Below, in pieces: positions 54,801-64,000 of a stretch of 64,000 nucleotides of DNA. The translations under genes and the position numbers were made by a program. The stretch comes from Membranipora membranacea. Lineage: Eukaryota > Bryozoa > Gymnolaemata > Cheilostomatida > Membraniporidae. The stretch covers positions 17,484,001 through 17,548,000 of the forward strand of contig OU612073.1 of the NCBI GenBank assembly GCA_914767715.1. Reading direction: 5' to 3'. Numbering within the stretch: position 1 is the stretch's first letter; every line of letters starts with the position of its first letter. A model generated the notes under the pieces. It ran no database searches. It was not told where the DNA came from and saw nothing but the letters and a program-made list of their open reading frames with translations.

Positions 54801-57800
54801 AATTAATGCAAAGCATATGCTGCCAAGACAAAAGTATGCCTCAGCATTTACAAATTATAAGCAGAGTATCTCATAAGTAAGACATAGCCATGTTTATGAC
54901 AAAACAAAGGGTGGGCTGCCCCTAAAGAGGGACGGAAGTTGCCTGAAATCCTCGTACTGAGAGTTTCATACAATCATCCTAGAAAACTAGAATGCATCCT
55001 AGAGGTGAGGCCGTAGAGGACTTCCTGGACTTAGGCGTGCAGCAAGGTGCCCTAAACTGAAACAGGCACTAATCGCTCATTGGCACTTTGTGATATTAGC
55101 CAATCTCAATTTTATAGAAATAACCTTACTCACATCACATCAGCTTCAAAACACCGCCTACTTACCTGGAGTAGAGAGGTATCCGTACTGGCCATATCCA
55201 GTTTGTACTCGAGCTGTGTTAGTTTTAGTGACATCTGTGCCCAGTGTAGCTCATAACTCTGCCAGATAATCACTGTACTACTCCGCTTACTATTCCAGCT
55301 TGACTGAAATGCAAAAATAAATCCTTATAAGTCTGTTTGTACGTTCCAATGCTAAGAAGCAGTATACCACGAGCTAACTTTGGTATGTTTTAAATGTCAG
55401 AACACCACTGTAGAGGGTGAGAATAAGTTTCTAAGACTTGAGACGCTTAGCGCTGGTTGTTAATAGAGAGCTGCTTGTCGGTAAGTGAATTGGAGACAGA
55501 CACACACAATGCCATTGTGAACTTAATTCCCTAAGCCAAAACTATATTAGAATTTGTATTTTGTCGATAACCAATCCACTCAGAACCATTTAGTGAAATA
55601 TGCAAATGCATCGGAATGACCAGACGAGTTTTCCTGTGTGGCAAACTTAATTCACACCCGCTGCTGCACCGTTACATGTTATGCTATCCACCCAATGCGT
55701 CCCAAGAGAGGGTCGCCTCTAAACTCAAGTATATATATTGCAGTGGTACACATAAATAGGATTGTTGGTGAAAAAAACTTGGCTCCGAATCTATAAACTT
55801 ACTAAGAGCGATGAGTAACAAATTATTCATCCTCTCACAATTCAGAAAACAATGATAATGTCATGCAAGAGCACAATTTCCTAGTGTCTCAAAGATGGAT
55901 GAAATCACATGTTTGTCAGAACAAATTTCCTCTCTAGACAAAAACTCACACACACTGTATGCACTGTGAAGCAGACACAAGTTTAGGCTACCGATTCATG
56001 ATGATCAAAATGACACAAATGAGTAGCACATACCAAATGTGGTGAGATGTTCCGAGATCTGATGCTTTTTGAGATTCTAATCTTATGACTATTAAATAAT
56101 GTTTTATGGCAGAGTCAACTGCTGTTGACCACTACTGACGATGTGTAAACACAGTGTGTGAGATATGGAACTCCTTACAAATATTTCTACCTATTTAATA
56201 CTCATAATTAAGTACCATAAATTTCTGATAAAGGCCACCTTATCTAATTAATATCACGAGAAATCATTTTACTTGACTTTGATCTACAGGTTAGGGCTGT
56301 AATTAGGATATCCTTCCTAATGCTAATCTAAAATATTGGAAGTTCAGTGAATTGATCTAACAGGTCAAGGTAGAAATAGAGGGCCAAACAACTCGAAAGA
56401 GATGACAGCAGGTAATTTAGAGACGATATGCAGTGGTGACATGAAATTATTTACTGAATATGTGTTGCAGCATTACATGAATGCCTTACTAAACTCAGCA
56501 TTGAACTTGAAAGATAAGGAGACTATTTTTTATCAGCAAGTGTTGCTATCGGCAATAAATATTCAACAAGCCTTAGGCCCTACCAAGTATTAGATTAAGT
56601 TCGAGTAACTAGCAAGAAATTAGCAGAAACTTCATCAATTAAGTTGGAACTGAAGCTTCTTGGCTCTCAGCATGTGAAATTAACATAATGTGTGTTCAAT
56701 TATATAAAAATATAATTTAGGGATAGATGCCTGTGTTCACGACACCTTTTTAATTTGAATGCACTTTTTTAACTTGTGTTTTTAAGGTTTCAATTTGTTT
56801 GTTTCTCCATGCCTATCCAAAACTAAGATAATTGTATTAAACTCAGGATTAAGTTGGCTTTAACATCAAAAAGGAGTTGTCAAACCTACTACACACAATG
56901 AAAAGACAACCCTCGATTCAGCGGTCCAAAACTCCCTGTTGAAAGTGGGAATTTAACAGTTCTCTCTAGCGCAATGAAACAGTCTGGATATGGGTCAGCC
57001 TATACTTCAAGTTCTCAAATACCAATCGATTCTACCAAAAAACTCCTCATGCCATTTTGCCCTTGATCGCAGAATCATCACCTCGTCCGGACATTGATCA
57101 AAACAATTAAATGCTGCTCACCGACAATAACATAATGAACCTTGCGGTGATCGCTATTTAATAATGTGATCATCATAACTGAGTCTATTAAGTTACCTGC
57201 AGCTGGTTGAATGCTTGTTTATCTCCCTCCGATAGTTTGTCCTCTCTAGCCTCGCACTGAGCGAATAGAGTGGCCACCTCATATCTGTTCCTATTATTCT
57301 TAACGGCTGTTGAGAGCTGATCGAATAGGTCTGCTGCTTCATCACCACGATGAGCGGGTGATGTGATCGGCTCGTTGGTATCCATGGTAACCGCAGTGTG
57401 TTGCACTGTCACAAAGTCAGGTTCTATGACTTCTGACTCAACCTATATAGGGTTAACACATATTTGCAAAATGAAGTTTTGTCGTTGAGTTGTCTGCACT
57501 TGTTTTACATTGCCAAATAAATCTTTATTATGGTCATCAATTAGCGAAATGATTTTCAAGTTTCATTCAAGTAAAGAACGTTCTAGCCTCAATGCAGCAA
57601 TAGAATAGGAATGTATAAATCGCAAGTTTAGAAAAAATATTTTTTACGATATTGATAAGCAAAGTTGTATAAAACTCCATCTTATACGGCTGTGTTATCG
57701 CCTACCTGAGCTTGATTTGTGAGTATTTTATAGGCTGAGTTTATGTTGTTGATTGTTGGTTCTATCTGATCTCTATATTTGGCACCTTTAGATGAAATCT

Positions 57801-60800
57801 CTACAGCTGATTGGTTAATATCCGTCACATCTGACTTTAAACTCTGCAGTTCAGCCTGTAACTTCTACAAAACAAATTCAAACGTTTAATTGTTATATTT
57901 TTAAAGATGAATAAACAAGAACAAAGAGGGATCTCCCGTCCCTCCTCCCCTACCCCATTACAGGGTACAAGCCTCATCTTGAAGACGCACAAAGGAAGGT
58001 CTCTGATATCCAATGTGTAGTCAATCTTTGGTGTAGTGGAACACCAAATCAACTTGATACTTACACTGCTCAAATAAAGTTAAAAATTCACATTGCCAGC
58101 AACACATCCTCCAGTGTCAGAAAACTCATGTTCAGATATTAAGAAACTCTGTGATGAATAACAGATACAGAGGAGTGTTTGACTTTGAGTCTCTAAAACG
58201 CCTTGAATATACCGATTCAATATATAAAAGTGTATATACAACAGGATTGTAAAATGAGGATATACAACAGCAGCTATTTCTCACTTCATCACTACTCTAA
58301 AACTCAAATCATGATCGCTGATTTACCTCAATAAGACTGTCAAGTCTATCCACACTGTGAGACATAATGCTGACGGAGAATAGGAAGCAGTTACTATCCG
58401 CTGCTCACAGCAAACTCAAGCAAATGCTAAGAGATCTACCGTATCCTAGCAGCGGCTCTTGTCTATATAATGAGCAGCGCAGTGACCAGAGACGACCAAG
58501 AGTATATGTTACTCGACCACCGAAGAGACAGAAAATGTATCTAACTTCTTCGTTTGACAGTTTGATAACACAATGACCAGTAAGCTAAGCGGGTCCAGCT
58601 GCTTCATGGCTGAGCAACAAACTTATGATGTCTCTAGTACGCTGACATCACAAAATGAGGAACAAGGTTTTGTTGTGCTGTATATATCATAATATCTGAT
58701 ATGAATTATGAGTTATGACAGTTGTGTGATGCTCTCCTTATCAAAGTGTAAATTAGTTCTTGTAATACTACTACAACAATATCCCACCAATTAGCTAATC
58801 AGTCAAGGCTGCATCTGATTTTATATTACATCAATATGTCATAAACTGTGCACTACAAATATTTTCATAGCTGTAAGATGTTATGATGAAGCTAGCTAGT
58901 AATGGAGGAAAATGAAGTGACTGGTGTAGAGAGACAAGAGCAGCCCACAGAAACATCAGTGCGGAGTGTGATCAACCAACAAGACCATCCTCACTCGGGG
59001 ACTTCTCAAAAACTCTAACATAATTTCTCTGGGCGTAAACACGACTGATTTTCTAGTTCTGTTGATCCAAACTCATTGTGGCGCAAATTGATGAATGCAG
59101 AAGGGAACAAGGCACATTCTCAACATCATACAGTATCTATACATGGAAGTCTGAATAGAACCCCATGATTCCGTCTTTTCACTGATAAACCTATAACTAA
59201 CGGGAGATAAGGCTCAAACAGACTGACTAACAATCGATATGATTGTGTGTGAGCTCATCACACAGAATATTAGATCACATCGCTGCTTTTTTCTGCTGTA
59301 TCCAACAGATTGACACATTAAAATAACATCAAGCTTGATTCCAAAGATCACACATCAGTCATACAGTATGTGTCAGCGAACAAGGGTGGTGTTGTGTAAT
59401 GTTGATAAACAGAATATCCTCAAGGGCAGTTCTGTCTATCACAACCTCTCGGGAAGTTTTAGCTTTAACTCAGAAACCAAGACTGAAATTGGTTTAAATA
59501 CTAACATTTAAACTGTTTCTGGACTCCTTTAAAAACTTGTCTCTTAGGACGACACAATAAATAACTCACCCAAAAGGCGGTAAGAAATGAATATTTCCAA
59601 ATTGTCAAGGACTAAGCCCACTACAAGAGCTGCACCTTGATGAACTCCTGCCGACTTTCACAGTTAAACTCAGACTGACTAGCCAACAAAAAGGCGATCG
59701 AGACAGAAATATAAGTAACTTTGTAATAAGCCCAATAGGTTGCATGCTTGGCTTAGCTTGAAAAAACAACCTGATCTATCAATTAATAATCGAACAAGGC
59801 GTAGCAGCAAAAAATGTATAAACTACTTGCCAGAGGCTATTATTAGCCAAACTGTTCGACCTACAGCTATGCTAAATTTATCAAAACCCTATTGAATGCT
59901 GATCAAATTTCACAAGAGGTTTGAAATACATCAAATATTTTAAAGCAACCATGGACAGTTTGGAGCAAGTACAAAATGCGCTGCGGTGCATTAGTCTTAA
60001 AAATTAGCCCAACAACTCACAGGTAAAGCCAAAAATGACAAATAGCTCCATACTATATAATACGTGTGCGGTAGTAAACCTGATGAACAGATGGGAGGAT
60101 TAATATCAAAGCCTAGTTATGTACCTCAGAGGTATGAATCAGAGCTCATAGAGACAGTGGATGATGAAGCAACAAGGCTGTTATTCAGCGCTTTCTCGTC
60201 TATAAAAATAACTCTACATGAACTGAGACACGAGGAGACAATTACCGTGACATCCATTAATCTGTGTATGTGAAGGCAAATCTTATAAGATATTGTCTTT
60301 TTAGTTGCCTATCTACTTGACTGCCTCACTTGCTCATGAAATCTTATGCTCACCATAGTCACTACCAAACTGCCTCATCAATGGACATATACATACCTCT
60401 TTAAATATTCAATGCTGCAACAGTATACTGAAGCCGAACTTAAGACCAGGCCCACCTCACAATTGGCTATTATCGCTTGCCAATTTGGATCATCTGATCA
60501 TTTCTCTACAAAAAATATTGTTTACTTGCGAATATCACCACCATAAATCCGTATTCTTGTCTCACCTGAAGTTGATCGGGCCTATCGAGCATCGCCCTCA
60601 GAGCTTGTAGCTGTAACAGCAGCTGTTTAGCTTTCACTTTAAACATCTCCAAGTCTGCGTCGCTGTTAGACTGCTGAGCCTGTGTGAAAAAAAAAGATTA
60701 AATATGAGAGCTGATATCTGAATGCAAACACACACAAAATTGTAGAAAGATCACATTTGATATGAATAAATATGACCAAATATGTGTGCAAAAATAAACG

Positions 60801-63800
60801 ATGGATATCATTTGTTGCAAAATTAATGCCAAACTTGATAGACCTCTATTATGGATAAGATGATCACAATATTGTAACTGTATATATCGCTATAGCGTTC
60901 AGGCTACATTGGCTAAACCTTCTCTGGAATTCCAAGATCAAAAACAAATAAGTTGTTGAACTCAAGAAACAAATCGACTTTGATACGGTTTCATAAGTTC
61001 ATAACCCTGCTTCTCATAACATTATAGTGTCATCAAAGTTTGGCAACCCGCATGTTGTATCTGTAAGTGTCAGAGAACAGTTCATCGAGTGCTCTACAGC
61101 TGATAGGATCAGGTAAATTTGTTAGACTATCATCAAGAAGTCAGGTGAAGCCAGCCTTTGGGCTGAAACTCGCAGCACCTGTTATGATCATTCAATTGTG
61201 TCTCACCACATTGTCTTAAACACCATGGTAGGATATTAAACAACTTTGTCACAGAATCTTTATCAAATATAGCTTTGCCATATCATATATTCCTTTTGCC
61301 TGGCTTTGATTGTTAGCTGCCTTGCCTACCTTTCAGATACCTCAGCTTGTTCGTTTTCGTTTCCACCCCAAAATTGTAATACATCACTTTGAGTAATCTC
61401 TTACCGAAAAAGATATTTTTGAAACATCCTACATTCCAAGTAGTAGTTATATATAATATAATATATATTACATGGCTAAGATTTATATTCAAACACTGTG
61501 TTGTATGTTACATATGAATGTACCTGTATTTGACGCTGTCGGGCAGCGAGAGCTTGTATCACAGTCTGCCACCTCTCTTTGAGAGTCTCTAAGTTCTCTT
61601 TAGCTTCATCTAGAGCTGATTCGTCAGCGAACTCCTGAAACTGTCCGTGTAGAGTGGTTATACTAGATAAGGTCGGGTGAACTCTCTCAAACTCGGACTC
61701 TCGCTCCTAAGATATAAGAGTTAGAAAGTGTGAACATATAGCAACAAGTACTTACTAAGATCACCATCACAACATATCATCCAGCCAATATCGATGGTGA
61801 CCACATAGTTAGACTTTTCTTGCCCTTTTAACAAGCACTTGGGTTCCTATCCAATTCATGTATCTGACAGTAATATCACCATGTTAAAAGTGAAAGCATC
61901 AACTCTCCCCAAATAATGGGGCAATCAACAAATTCAAATTGCCAAATTTCAAGAGCCAAGCCCAACACCCAACACATGTACTTCAACTAACTGCAATAAC
62001 ATAGGGCAGAGATTCTAAATTTAGACAGCTCATCATCATAGCTGAGTGAAGACATGCATATTAAAAAGCAATAAAGGTGTGATGCTGTAAAAATGTTCTT
62101 CATATCACAGATCTGGAATTGTTCCAGTAAAAACACACAATGGAAAATACCTCTACATTAATAAGAATCGCATCACCATTTACCAGAAACAAAGGGGCAA
62201 TTATCAAGACTTTTTTTGGAGGAGATAAGAGACTCTTAAAGGCGGACTGAGGGATCAACAGTTAAGTGAAACCGGTGTAATATCAATGGATGGCCTATAC
62301 TGAGCTAAGAACAAGTTTGATCCAATTCCATCCCCATTCTACTGGTGAGCAATGCCAGGCTAAACCCTAAATACAGGTAAATTGGATCAAACTTGTTCTA
62401 TACTGAGGATGAGGATGGTGATGTAACACTCCCTAGCATCACTTGAGAAACAGTACTGGCATTGAAGTGAATCATGTCAACAGTTGCTGTTCTCATGTTC
62501 AATGTCATGTACGTGTCACTGAATATGAGCATCGAGTGATTTATGACCAAGTTGAAATACAGCCTGTTTTAGTAAAAAATTAAGTGATTTAAGTTGGATA
62601 AAAGAAACAGGTATGTTGACAAATTACTTTTCTGGGCACCTCTGATGGGCAATGCAAGGATCGCATCAGTGAGATCTAACACGAGATATTGCAACTCAGC
62701 CACTAGTTCGACCTTTTGTTATGATGATTCTTATCCCTAGCCTCAGATCCTCGATCTTATTTCTCAGAAGATCTACTAACCTGTACCCATATGGTCTCCT
62801 CTGCTAGATCACCGATCTCAGTCTGAAGTTTCTCTTCTGTTGACTCTATCAGCTCTGTGACTTTATGTACATTCTTAGCTATTACCTTAGATATCTACCA
62901 ATCAACATGAATCAACACTATTACTAAGCAAGCCTACCGCCAGGAAAATACAAACAGATGATCACTGTATGCAGTAGCCCATATAAATGAGTTCAAGGAA
63001 GGAATAAAGGTAGTAAATTACCATACCGTTAGAGTGAACCCTGAGGCAATACTTCCCAAAAAATACACTGCAGCTATCATACCAGCTGCATAGCTGTTAA
63101 TAGCAAGGCTAAAAAACAACAGGGCATTTCAGCAAATGTTTACAGTATGATCTAAATATTTATCTATTATCGATGGCCAAAATATTCAAATTCATTCACA
63201 ATCTCAGAGCTGTCATGCTATAAGGTATAGATAGGTATGGATAAGTGTTATTCTGACACTGACACTTGGGGATAGCCTATAACTCAAAGGTCATTATAAA
63301 TCATTTGTGTCATTAATGATAAATCAGTGTACTTTTTACTCATGCAAACGTGAGGATATAACTTCATTCAATTAATATCCAGCTCATCAAGCAGTTTTGA
63401 TATGTACAACAGGCTCAACAGTGCCTACCATTCCAACAAAACTACTCCTAACAGCTGATGTGAGTCTGAAATCCGTATTTTCAAAATATTCTGTCCTCTT
63501 CTTTTTTTTTAAAGTTCAGCACTTCTTATACTACTCCTTTTTTGCTGACTAAATTTAGAGCTAGGATGAATATATCTTAGCCAAATGTAGATATATTTTA
63601 ACTGCTATCTATTATTTATGAAAACAGCAATGAGGTCTTTGGCTCTAACATGTTTATGGTTCCACCCTCCCCCCCCCCCAAAGTCAGTGTGAGCTTTCCT
63701 TTGCAGGAACTGCTAATCATAGAGGTTATGCCTATGTTTGTTATTGTACATCTAATTCTTAATCAAGCTAGATATGTTCAACTTGTATTCAAAGTTATTC

Positions 63801-64000
63801 TCTCTCCATTAAAAATAAAATCAATCAAGTGGGAGCAACTCAAATAAAGGCAGAGTGGATCAAACAGATTCGATCTAATCTGATTTATTAACATAAGTTA
63901 CCTTGAGCGCCTTGTCGAGGTCTTTTCTAGCCTGTGATATCTGCGATCCCAGTCTGTTATATAAACTCTTCAGAGCATCCAGGGTCTGGTTCACCCGGCG
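16379..64000 (-). CDS. DMD: Dystrophin (3' part, truncated by right edge)
   Basis: This is a muscle/synapse membrane cytoskeletal linker that joins actin to the dystroglycan-syntrophin-dystrobrevin complex. I chained 40 exons. From the N-terminal side they are 63902-64000 (partial), 62781-62894, 61524-61706, 60566-60679, 57706-57864, 57197-57442, 55166-55303, 53757-54533, 52550-52710, 52112-52262, 51605-51780, 51442-51504, 49321-49465, 48796-48945, 48358-48510, 47939-48158, 46428-46612, 45827-45982, 45433-45499, 39769-39986, 38835-38989, 38184-38361, 29283-29500, 28755-28911, 28155-28287, 27483-27703, 26981-27162, 25927-26082, 25379-25515, 24940-25111, 24398-24525, 23752-23909, 23190-23356, 22681-22792, 21656-21801, 19527-19694, 19104-19319, 18113-18337, 17240-17453 and 16379-16573. 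All junctions have GT/AG and matching phase, giving about 2370 residues. The C-terminal third aligns residue by residue with human dystrophin from memory ([37 protein letters not shown]). The actin-binding N-terminus lies beyond the window. Confidence 0.95.
21865..21916. repeat. 12-bp tandem repeat, about four copies
   Basis: The unit ATTGCAAATTAC, with one G variant, is repeated in the intron between 21801 and 22681. Confidence 0.8.
22681..23356 (-). CDS. DMD: Dystrophin ZZ zinc finger exons
   Basis: Exon 23190-23356 contains [20 protein letters not shown] and starts the ZZ domain at [16 protein letters not shown]. Exon 22681-22792 completes it with [20 protein letters not shown] and two histidines (SHKLNHPM). 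All expected ligands are present: C-x2-C, then C-x2-C, C-x2-C and the two His. ZZ stabilises binding to the dystroglycan tail. Confidence 0.95.
23752..26082 (-). CDS. DMD: Dystrophin hinge 4, WW domain and EF-hands
   Basis: The exons are 25927-26082, 25379-25515, 24940-25111, 24398-24525 and 23752-23909. The WW domain spans the first two ([17 protein letters not shown] then TTQWDHPRM). With the EF-hands it forms the beta-dystroglycan-binding module. EF-hand region 1 begins at [17 protein letters not shown]; region 2 includes [20 protein letters not shown]. The [25 protein letters not shown] block is nearly identical to human. The first Trp of the WW domain is Tyr here. Intron phases match across all five exons. 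Confidence 0.95.
26340..26644 (-). CDS. DMD: Alternative first exon of a rod-less short isoform (101 aa)
   Basis: ATG at 26642-26644 is directly preceded by an in-frame TAA, so this must be a protein start. The frame encodes about 101 residues: an amphipathic N-terminal half ([20 protein letters not shown]) and a basic/polar half ([18 protein letters not shown]). It ends GAACG|GTACAT, phase 2. Joined to 26082 it regenerates an Arg codon (CG+A), as does the long form (AG+A). The product would be about 832 aa with WW, EF-hands, ZZ and coiled coils but almost no rod, like Dp71. The start is weak at -3 (T), and an 18-codon upstream frame overlaps it, suggesting translational control. The donor GTACAT is weak. 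Confidence 0.65.
26981..29500 (-). CDS. DMD: Dystrophin last spectrin repeats (R22-R24 equivalents)
   Basis: The exons are 29283-29500, 28755-28911, 28155-28287, 27483-27703 and 26981-27162. The first starts with [16 protein letters not shown] and ends [10 protein letters not shown]. Human exon 56 starts with DLQGEIEAH and ends with a similar WSELRKKSLNIR, so the exon boundary is conserved. The loop between helices carries a Gly/Ala/Pro-rich insert ([16 protein letters not shown]). The second exon matches the human SDQW repeat 23 start; the last matches the VKALR..APLKEN region of repeat 24. Confidence 0.9.
29501..33121. other. Dystrophin intron with internal start exons
   Basis: Besides the candidate exon at 31133-31189, the stretch contains no supported gene. 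A minus-strand fragment near 30522-30700 with an [13 protein letters not shown]-like stretch may be a decayed retroelement protease, but it is too short to call. Confidence 0.4.
31133..31189 (-). CDS. DMD: Candidate short alternative first exon (19 aa)
   Basis: ATG at 31187-31189 in a strong context (AAGATGG) opens a 19-codon peptide, [19 protein letters not shown]. It ends at GAA|GTATGT, phase 0, and would join [10 protein letters not shown] in frame with a continuous helix pattern. It lies in the same intron as the 750-aa exon, so it could be a second, short Dp116-like start. The upstream frame stays open for about 16 codons to a TGA, so an internal exon with acceptor ACTCAG|GCTTC is an alternative. 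Confidence 0.4.
33122..35371 (-). CDS. DMD: Alternative first exon, 750-aa N-terminus (Dp116/Dp186-position isoform)
   Basis: One 2250-nt open frame runs from ATG (35369-35371; A at -3, G at +4) to a CAGAGG|GTGAGT donor at 33121, phase 0. An in-frame stop lies about 60 nt upstream. No in-phase acceptor exists between that stop and the ATG, so it is best read as a first exon. It splices in frame to 29500, the exon starting DLQTQID. The protein is largely disordered, Ser/Gln/Asn-rich, with a [10 protein letters not shown] five-residue repeat and several SP sites. Its last ~25 residues ([20 protein letters not shown]) are spectrin-helix-like and flow into the DLQ repeat. The isoform would be about 1784 aa. 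Known parallels: vertebrate Dp116 starts at this junction and Drosophila Dp186/Dp205 have unique N-termini. A weak in-phase acceptor at CTGCAG|TCTGCTGAAG could also let the exon end join the long form. Confidence 0.8.
34695..34790 (-). repeat. In-frame 15-bp repeat (KPQAL) in the 750-aa exon
   Basis: Five to six copies of a 15-bp unit (plus strand GAGGGCCTGGGGTTT) encode consecutive KPQAL or RPQAL units. It is low complexity and likely to vary in length. Confidence 0.8.
35372..38183. other. Large dystrophin intron; 5' flank of the 750-aa exon
   Basis: No exon is supported. The part next to 35371 should hold the promoter of the alternative isoform. A hairpin CACTGGTCACG..CGTGACCAGTG lies at about 38025-38054. 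I saw no clear TATA box. Confidence 0.35.
38184..39986 (-). CDS. DMD: Dystrophin rod exons before the internal-promoter introns
   Basis: The exons 39769-39986, 38835-38989 and 38184-38361 continue the rod. The first opens with a small cysteine motif (ECTKCQ) and then a canonical repeat helix ([20 protein letters not shown]). The last contains [20 protein letters not shown], matching the first helix of human repeat 22 (FLAWLTEAETTANVL) and leading into the DLQ exon at 29500. The length between FVSWL and DLQ is 30 residues here against about 34 in human, so direct splicing of 38184 to 29500 gives a plausible full-length rod. Confidence 0.8.
41405..41450 (-). CDS. DMD: Candidate alternative first exon (15 aa)
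   Basis: ATG at 41448-41450 has a strong context (AAGATGGCTG). The 15-codon peptide [15 protein letters not shown] ends with one extra base at CAAG|GTATTA. This is phase 1, exactly the phase required by the shared exon ending at 39986, and the same as the upstream exon 45433-45499. A six-codon upstream frame ends just before the ATG. The donor is only moderate. Confidence 0.5.
42561..44170 (+). mobile_element. piggyBac-like element with TTAA target sites
   Basis: TTAA at 42561-42564 and at 44167-44170 flank inverted ends of 28 bp (AGGATTACTGACACCTTGGA on the left, with the same plus three mismatches on the right). TTAA duplication is the hallmark of piggyBac-type insertion. A plus-strand frame at 43185-43385 encodes an acidic stretch ([16 protein letters not shown]) like the N-terminus of piggyBac transposases, but the catalytic core is missing. 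The element is therefore non-autonomous. A perfect palindrome lies inside at 42988-43017. Confidence 0.6.
42988..43017. repeat. Perfect 30-bp palindrome
   Basis: CCAGAGACTATAGAT is joined directly to its reverse complement, with the 8-bp direct repeat GGTATAAC overlapping or adjoining each end. Confidence 0.6.
45433..52710 (-). CDS. DMD: Dystrophin rod, middle exons, with proline-rich hinge
   Basis: The exons are 52550-52710, 52112-52262, 51605-51780, 51442-51504, 49321-49465, 48796-48945, 48358-48510, 47939-48158, 46428-46612, 45827-45982 and 45433-45499, with mixed but consistent phases (for example 2/1 at 52550|52262 and 51605|51504, and 1/2 at 47939|46612). They encode several spectrin repeats ([38 protein letters not shown]). 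Exon 46428-46612 is a disordered hinge with [10 protein letters not shown], acidic on its N-terminal side, in the position expected for hinge 3 a few repeats before the end of the rod. The 63-nt exon 51442-51504 is the smallest, and its acceptor TGTATAG is weak. Intron 49466-51441 shows nothing else. Confidence 0.8.
53757..54533 (-). CDS. DMD: Dystrophin exon with long disordered hinge insert
   Basis: The single 777-nt phase 0-0 exon encodes 259 residues. The first ~50 are a spectrin helix pair ending in [20 protein letters not shown]. The next ~140 are Ser/Thr/Pro/Asp-rich and low in hydrophobics, with [29 protein letters not shown] and possible phosphosites. The last ~60 return to a helical pattern ([20 protein letters not shown]). 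The insert interrupts the rod like a dystrophin hinge, but it is longer than the vertebrate hinges as I know them. The acceptor is TTATTAG and the donor AAA|GTAAGT. Confidence 0.85.
55166..64000 (-). CDS. DMD: Dystrophin rod, first seven exons in window
   Basis: Exons 63902-64000, 62781-62894, 61524-61706, 60566-60679, 57706-57864, 57197-57442 and 55166-55303 are all phase 0-0. They encode helical spectrin-type repeats with the expected spaced hydrophobics and tryptophans, for example [20 protein letters not shown] at the end of the third exon and [16 protein letters not shown] in the last. Exon 57197-57442 has a polar loop around [20 protein letters not shown]. Repeat numbers cannot be assigned by eye. 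The introns of 2.0-2.7 kb between 55304 and 60565 hold no other gene I can support, apart from the alternative start exon at 58327. Confidence 0.85.
58327..58365 (-). CDS. DMD: Candidate alternative first exon (13 aa)
   Basis: ATG at 58363-58365 starts [13 protein letters not shown] and reaches a GAG|GTAAAT donor in phase 0, matching the next exon at 57864. Within the frame back to the upstream TGA, no AG sits at a codon boundary, so an internal phase-0 exon is ruled out and a first exon is the simplest reading. The short unique leader recalls vertebrate Dp260. There is no experimental support. Confidence 0.35.
62305..62399. mobile_element. Tiny inverted-repeat element with a 9-bp direct flank
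   Basis: A 19-bp perfect inverted repeat (GAACAAGTTTGATCCAATT at 62309-62327 and its reverse complement at 62380-62398) is bounded on both sides by TATACTGAG. The 9-bp repeat looks like a target-site duplication, as in MULE-type elements. Confidence 0.45.

Noticed and set aside
60064-60273. Plus-strand 69-aa frame in a dystrophin intron
   Set aside because: No recognisable motif, no splice structure and no repeat signature; chance is enough.

Overview
This window is animal nuclear DNA. It is AT-rich, with short exons bounded by GT/AG introns, interspersed DNA transposons and a satellite block, and no bacterial features. The coding content points to an invertebrate metazoan: one dystrophin-family gene with clear vertebrate-level similarity at its C-terminus, next to a lineage-specific C2H2 zinc-finger gene. 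I cannot name the phylum from the sequence.

Layout. 1-1265 is a satellite with a unit of about 27 bp. From about 1.4 to 6.2 kb, on the minus strand, lies a zinc-finger gene. It has an exon with eleven C2H2 fingers (4834-6238) followed by small acidic exons (4378-4494, 2976-3056, 2539-2619) and an exon carrying a SDTQAK-type six-residue repeat (1445-2010). A partial duplicate of the zinc-finger exon tail (3279-3650) has been cut by a foldback element. From 6.2 to 16.4 kb is an intergenic region made largely of inverted-repeat elements, including one holding two divergent tRNA-like units, nested TIR elements and simple repeats.

From 16.4 kb to the right edge (and beyond it), on the minus strand, is the 3' three quarters or so of a dystrophin gene. 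I could chain 40 exons with matching intron phases. They encode about 2370 residues: part of the spectrin-repeat rod with two disordered hinge-like exons, the final repeats, then WW, EF-hand and ZZ domains, the syntrophin-binding region and the coiled coils that bind dystrobrevin.

The most interesting content is a set of candidate alternative first exons inside dystrophin introns. Each begins with ATG and ends at a GT donor in the phase needed by the next shared exon: 58327-58365 (13 aa), 41405-41450 (15 aa), 33122-35371 (750 aa), 31133-31189 (19 aa) and 26340-26644 (101 aa). The 750-aa exon would splice to the exon equivalent to human DMD exon 56, the same junction used by vertebrate Dp116. 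The 101-aa exon would make a short isoform of about 832 aa that keeps WW-EF-ZZ-coiled coil and loses the rod, similar in idea to Dp71. The locus would therefore encode a nested isoform series like those of vertebrates and Drosophila, but with unusually long unique N-termini.

A piggyBac-like element with TTAA target-site duplications sits in the large intron at 42561-44170. All coordinates were derived by eye from splice signals and reading-frame continuity; no search was run.
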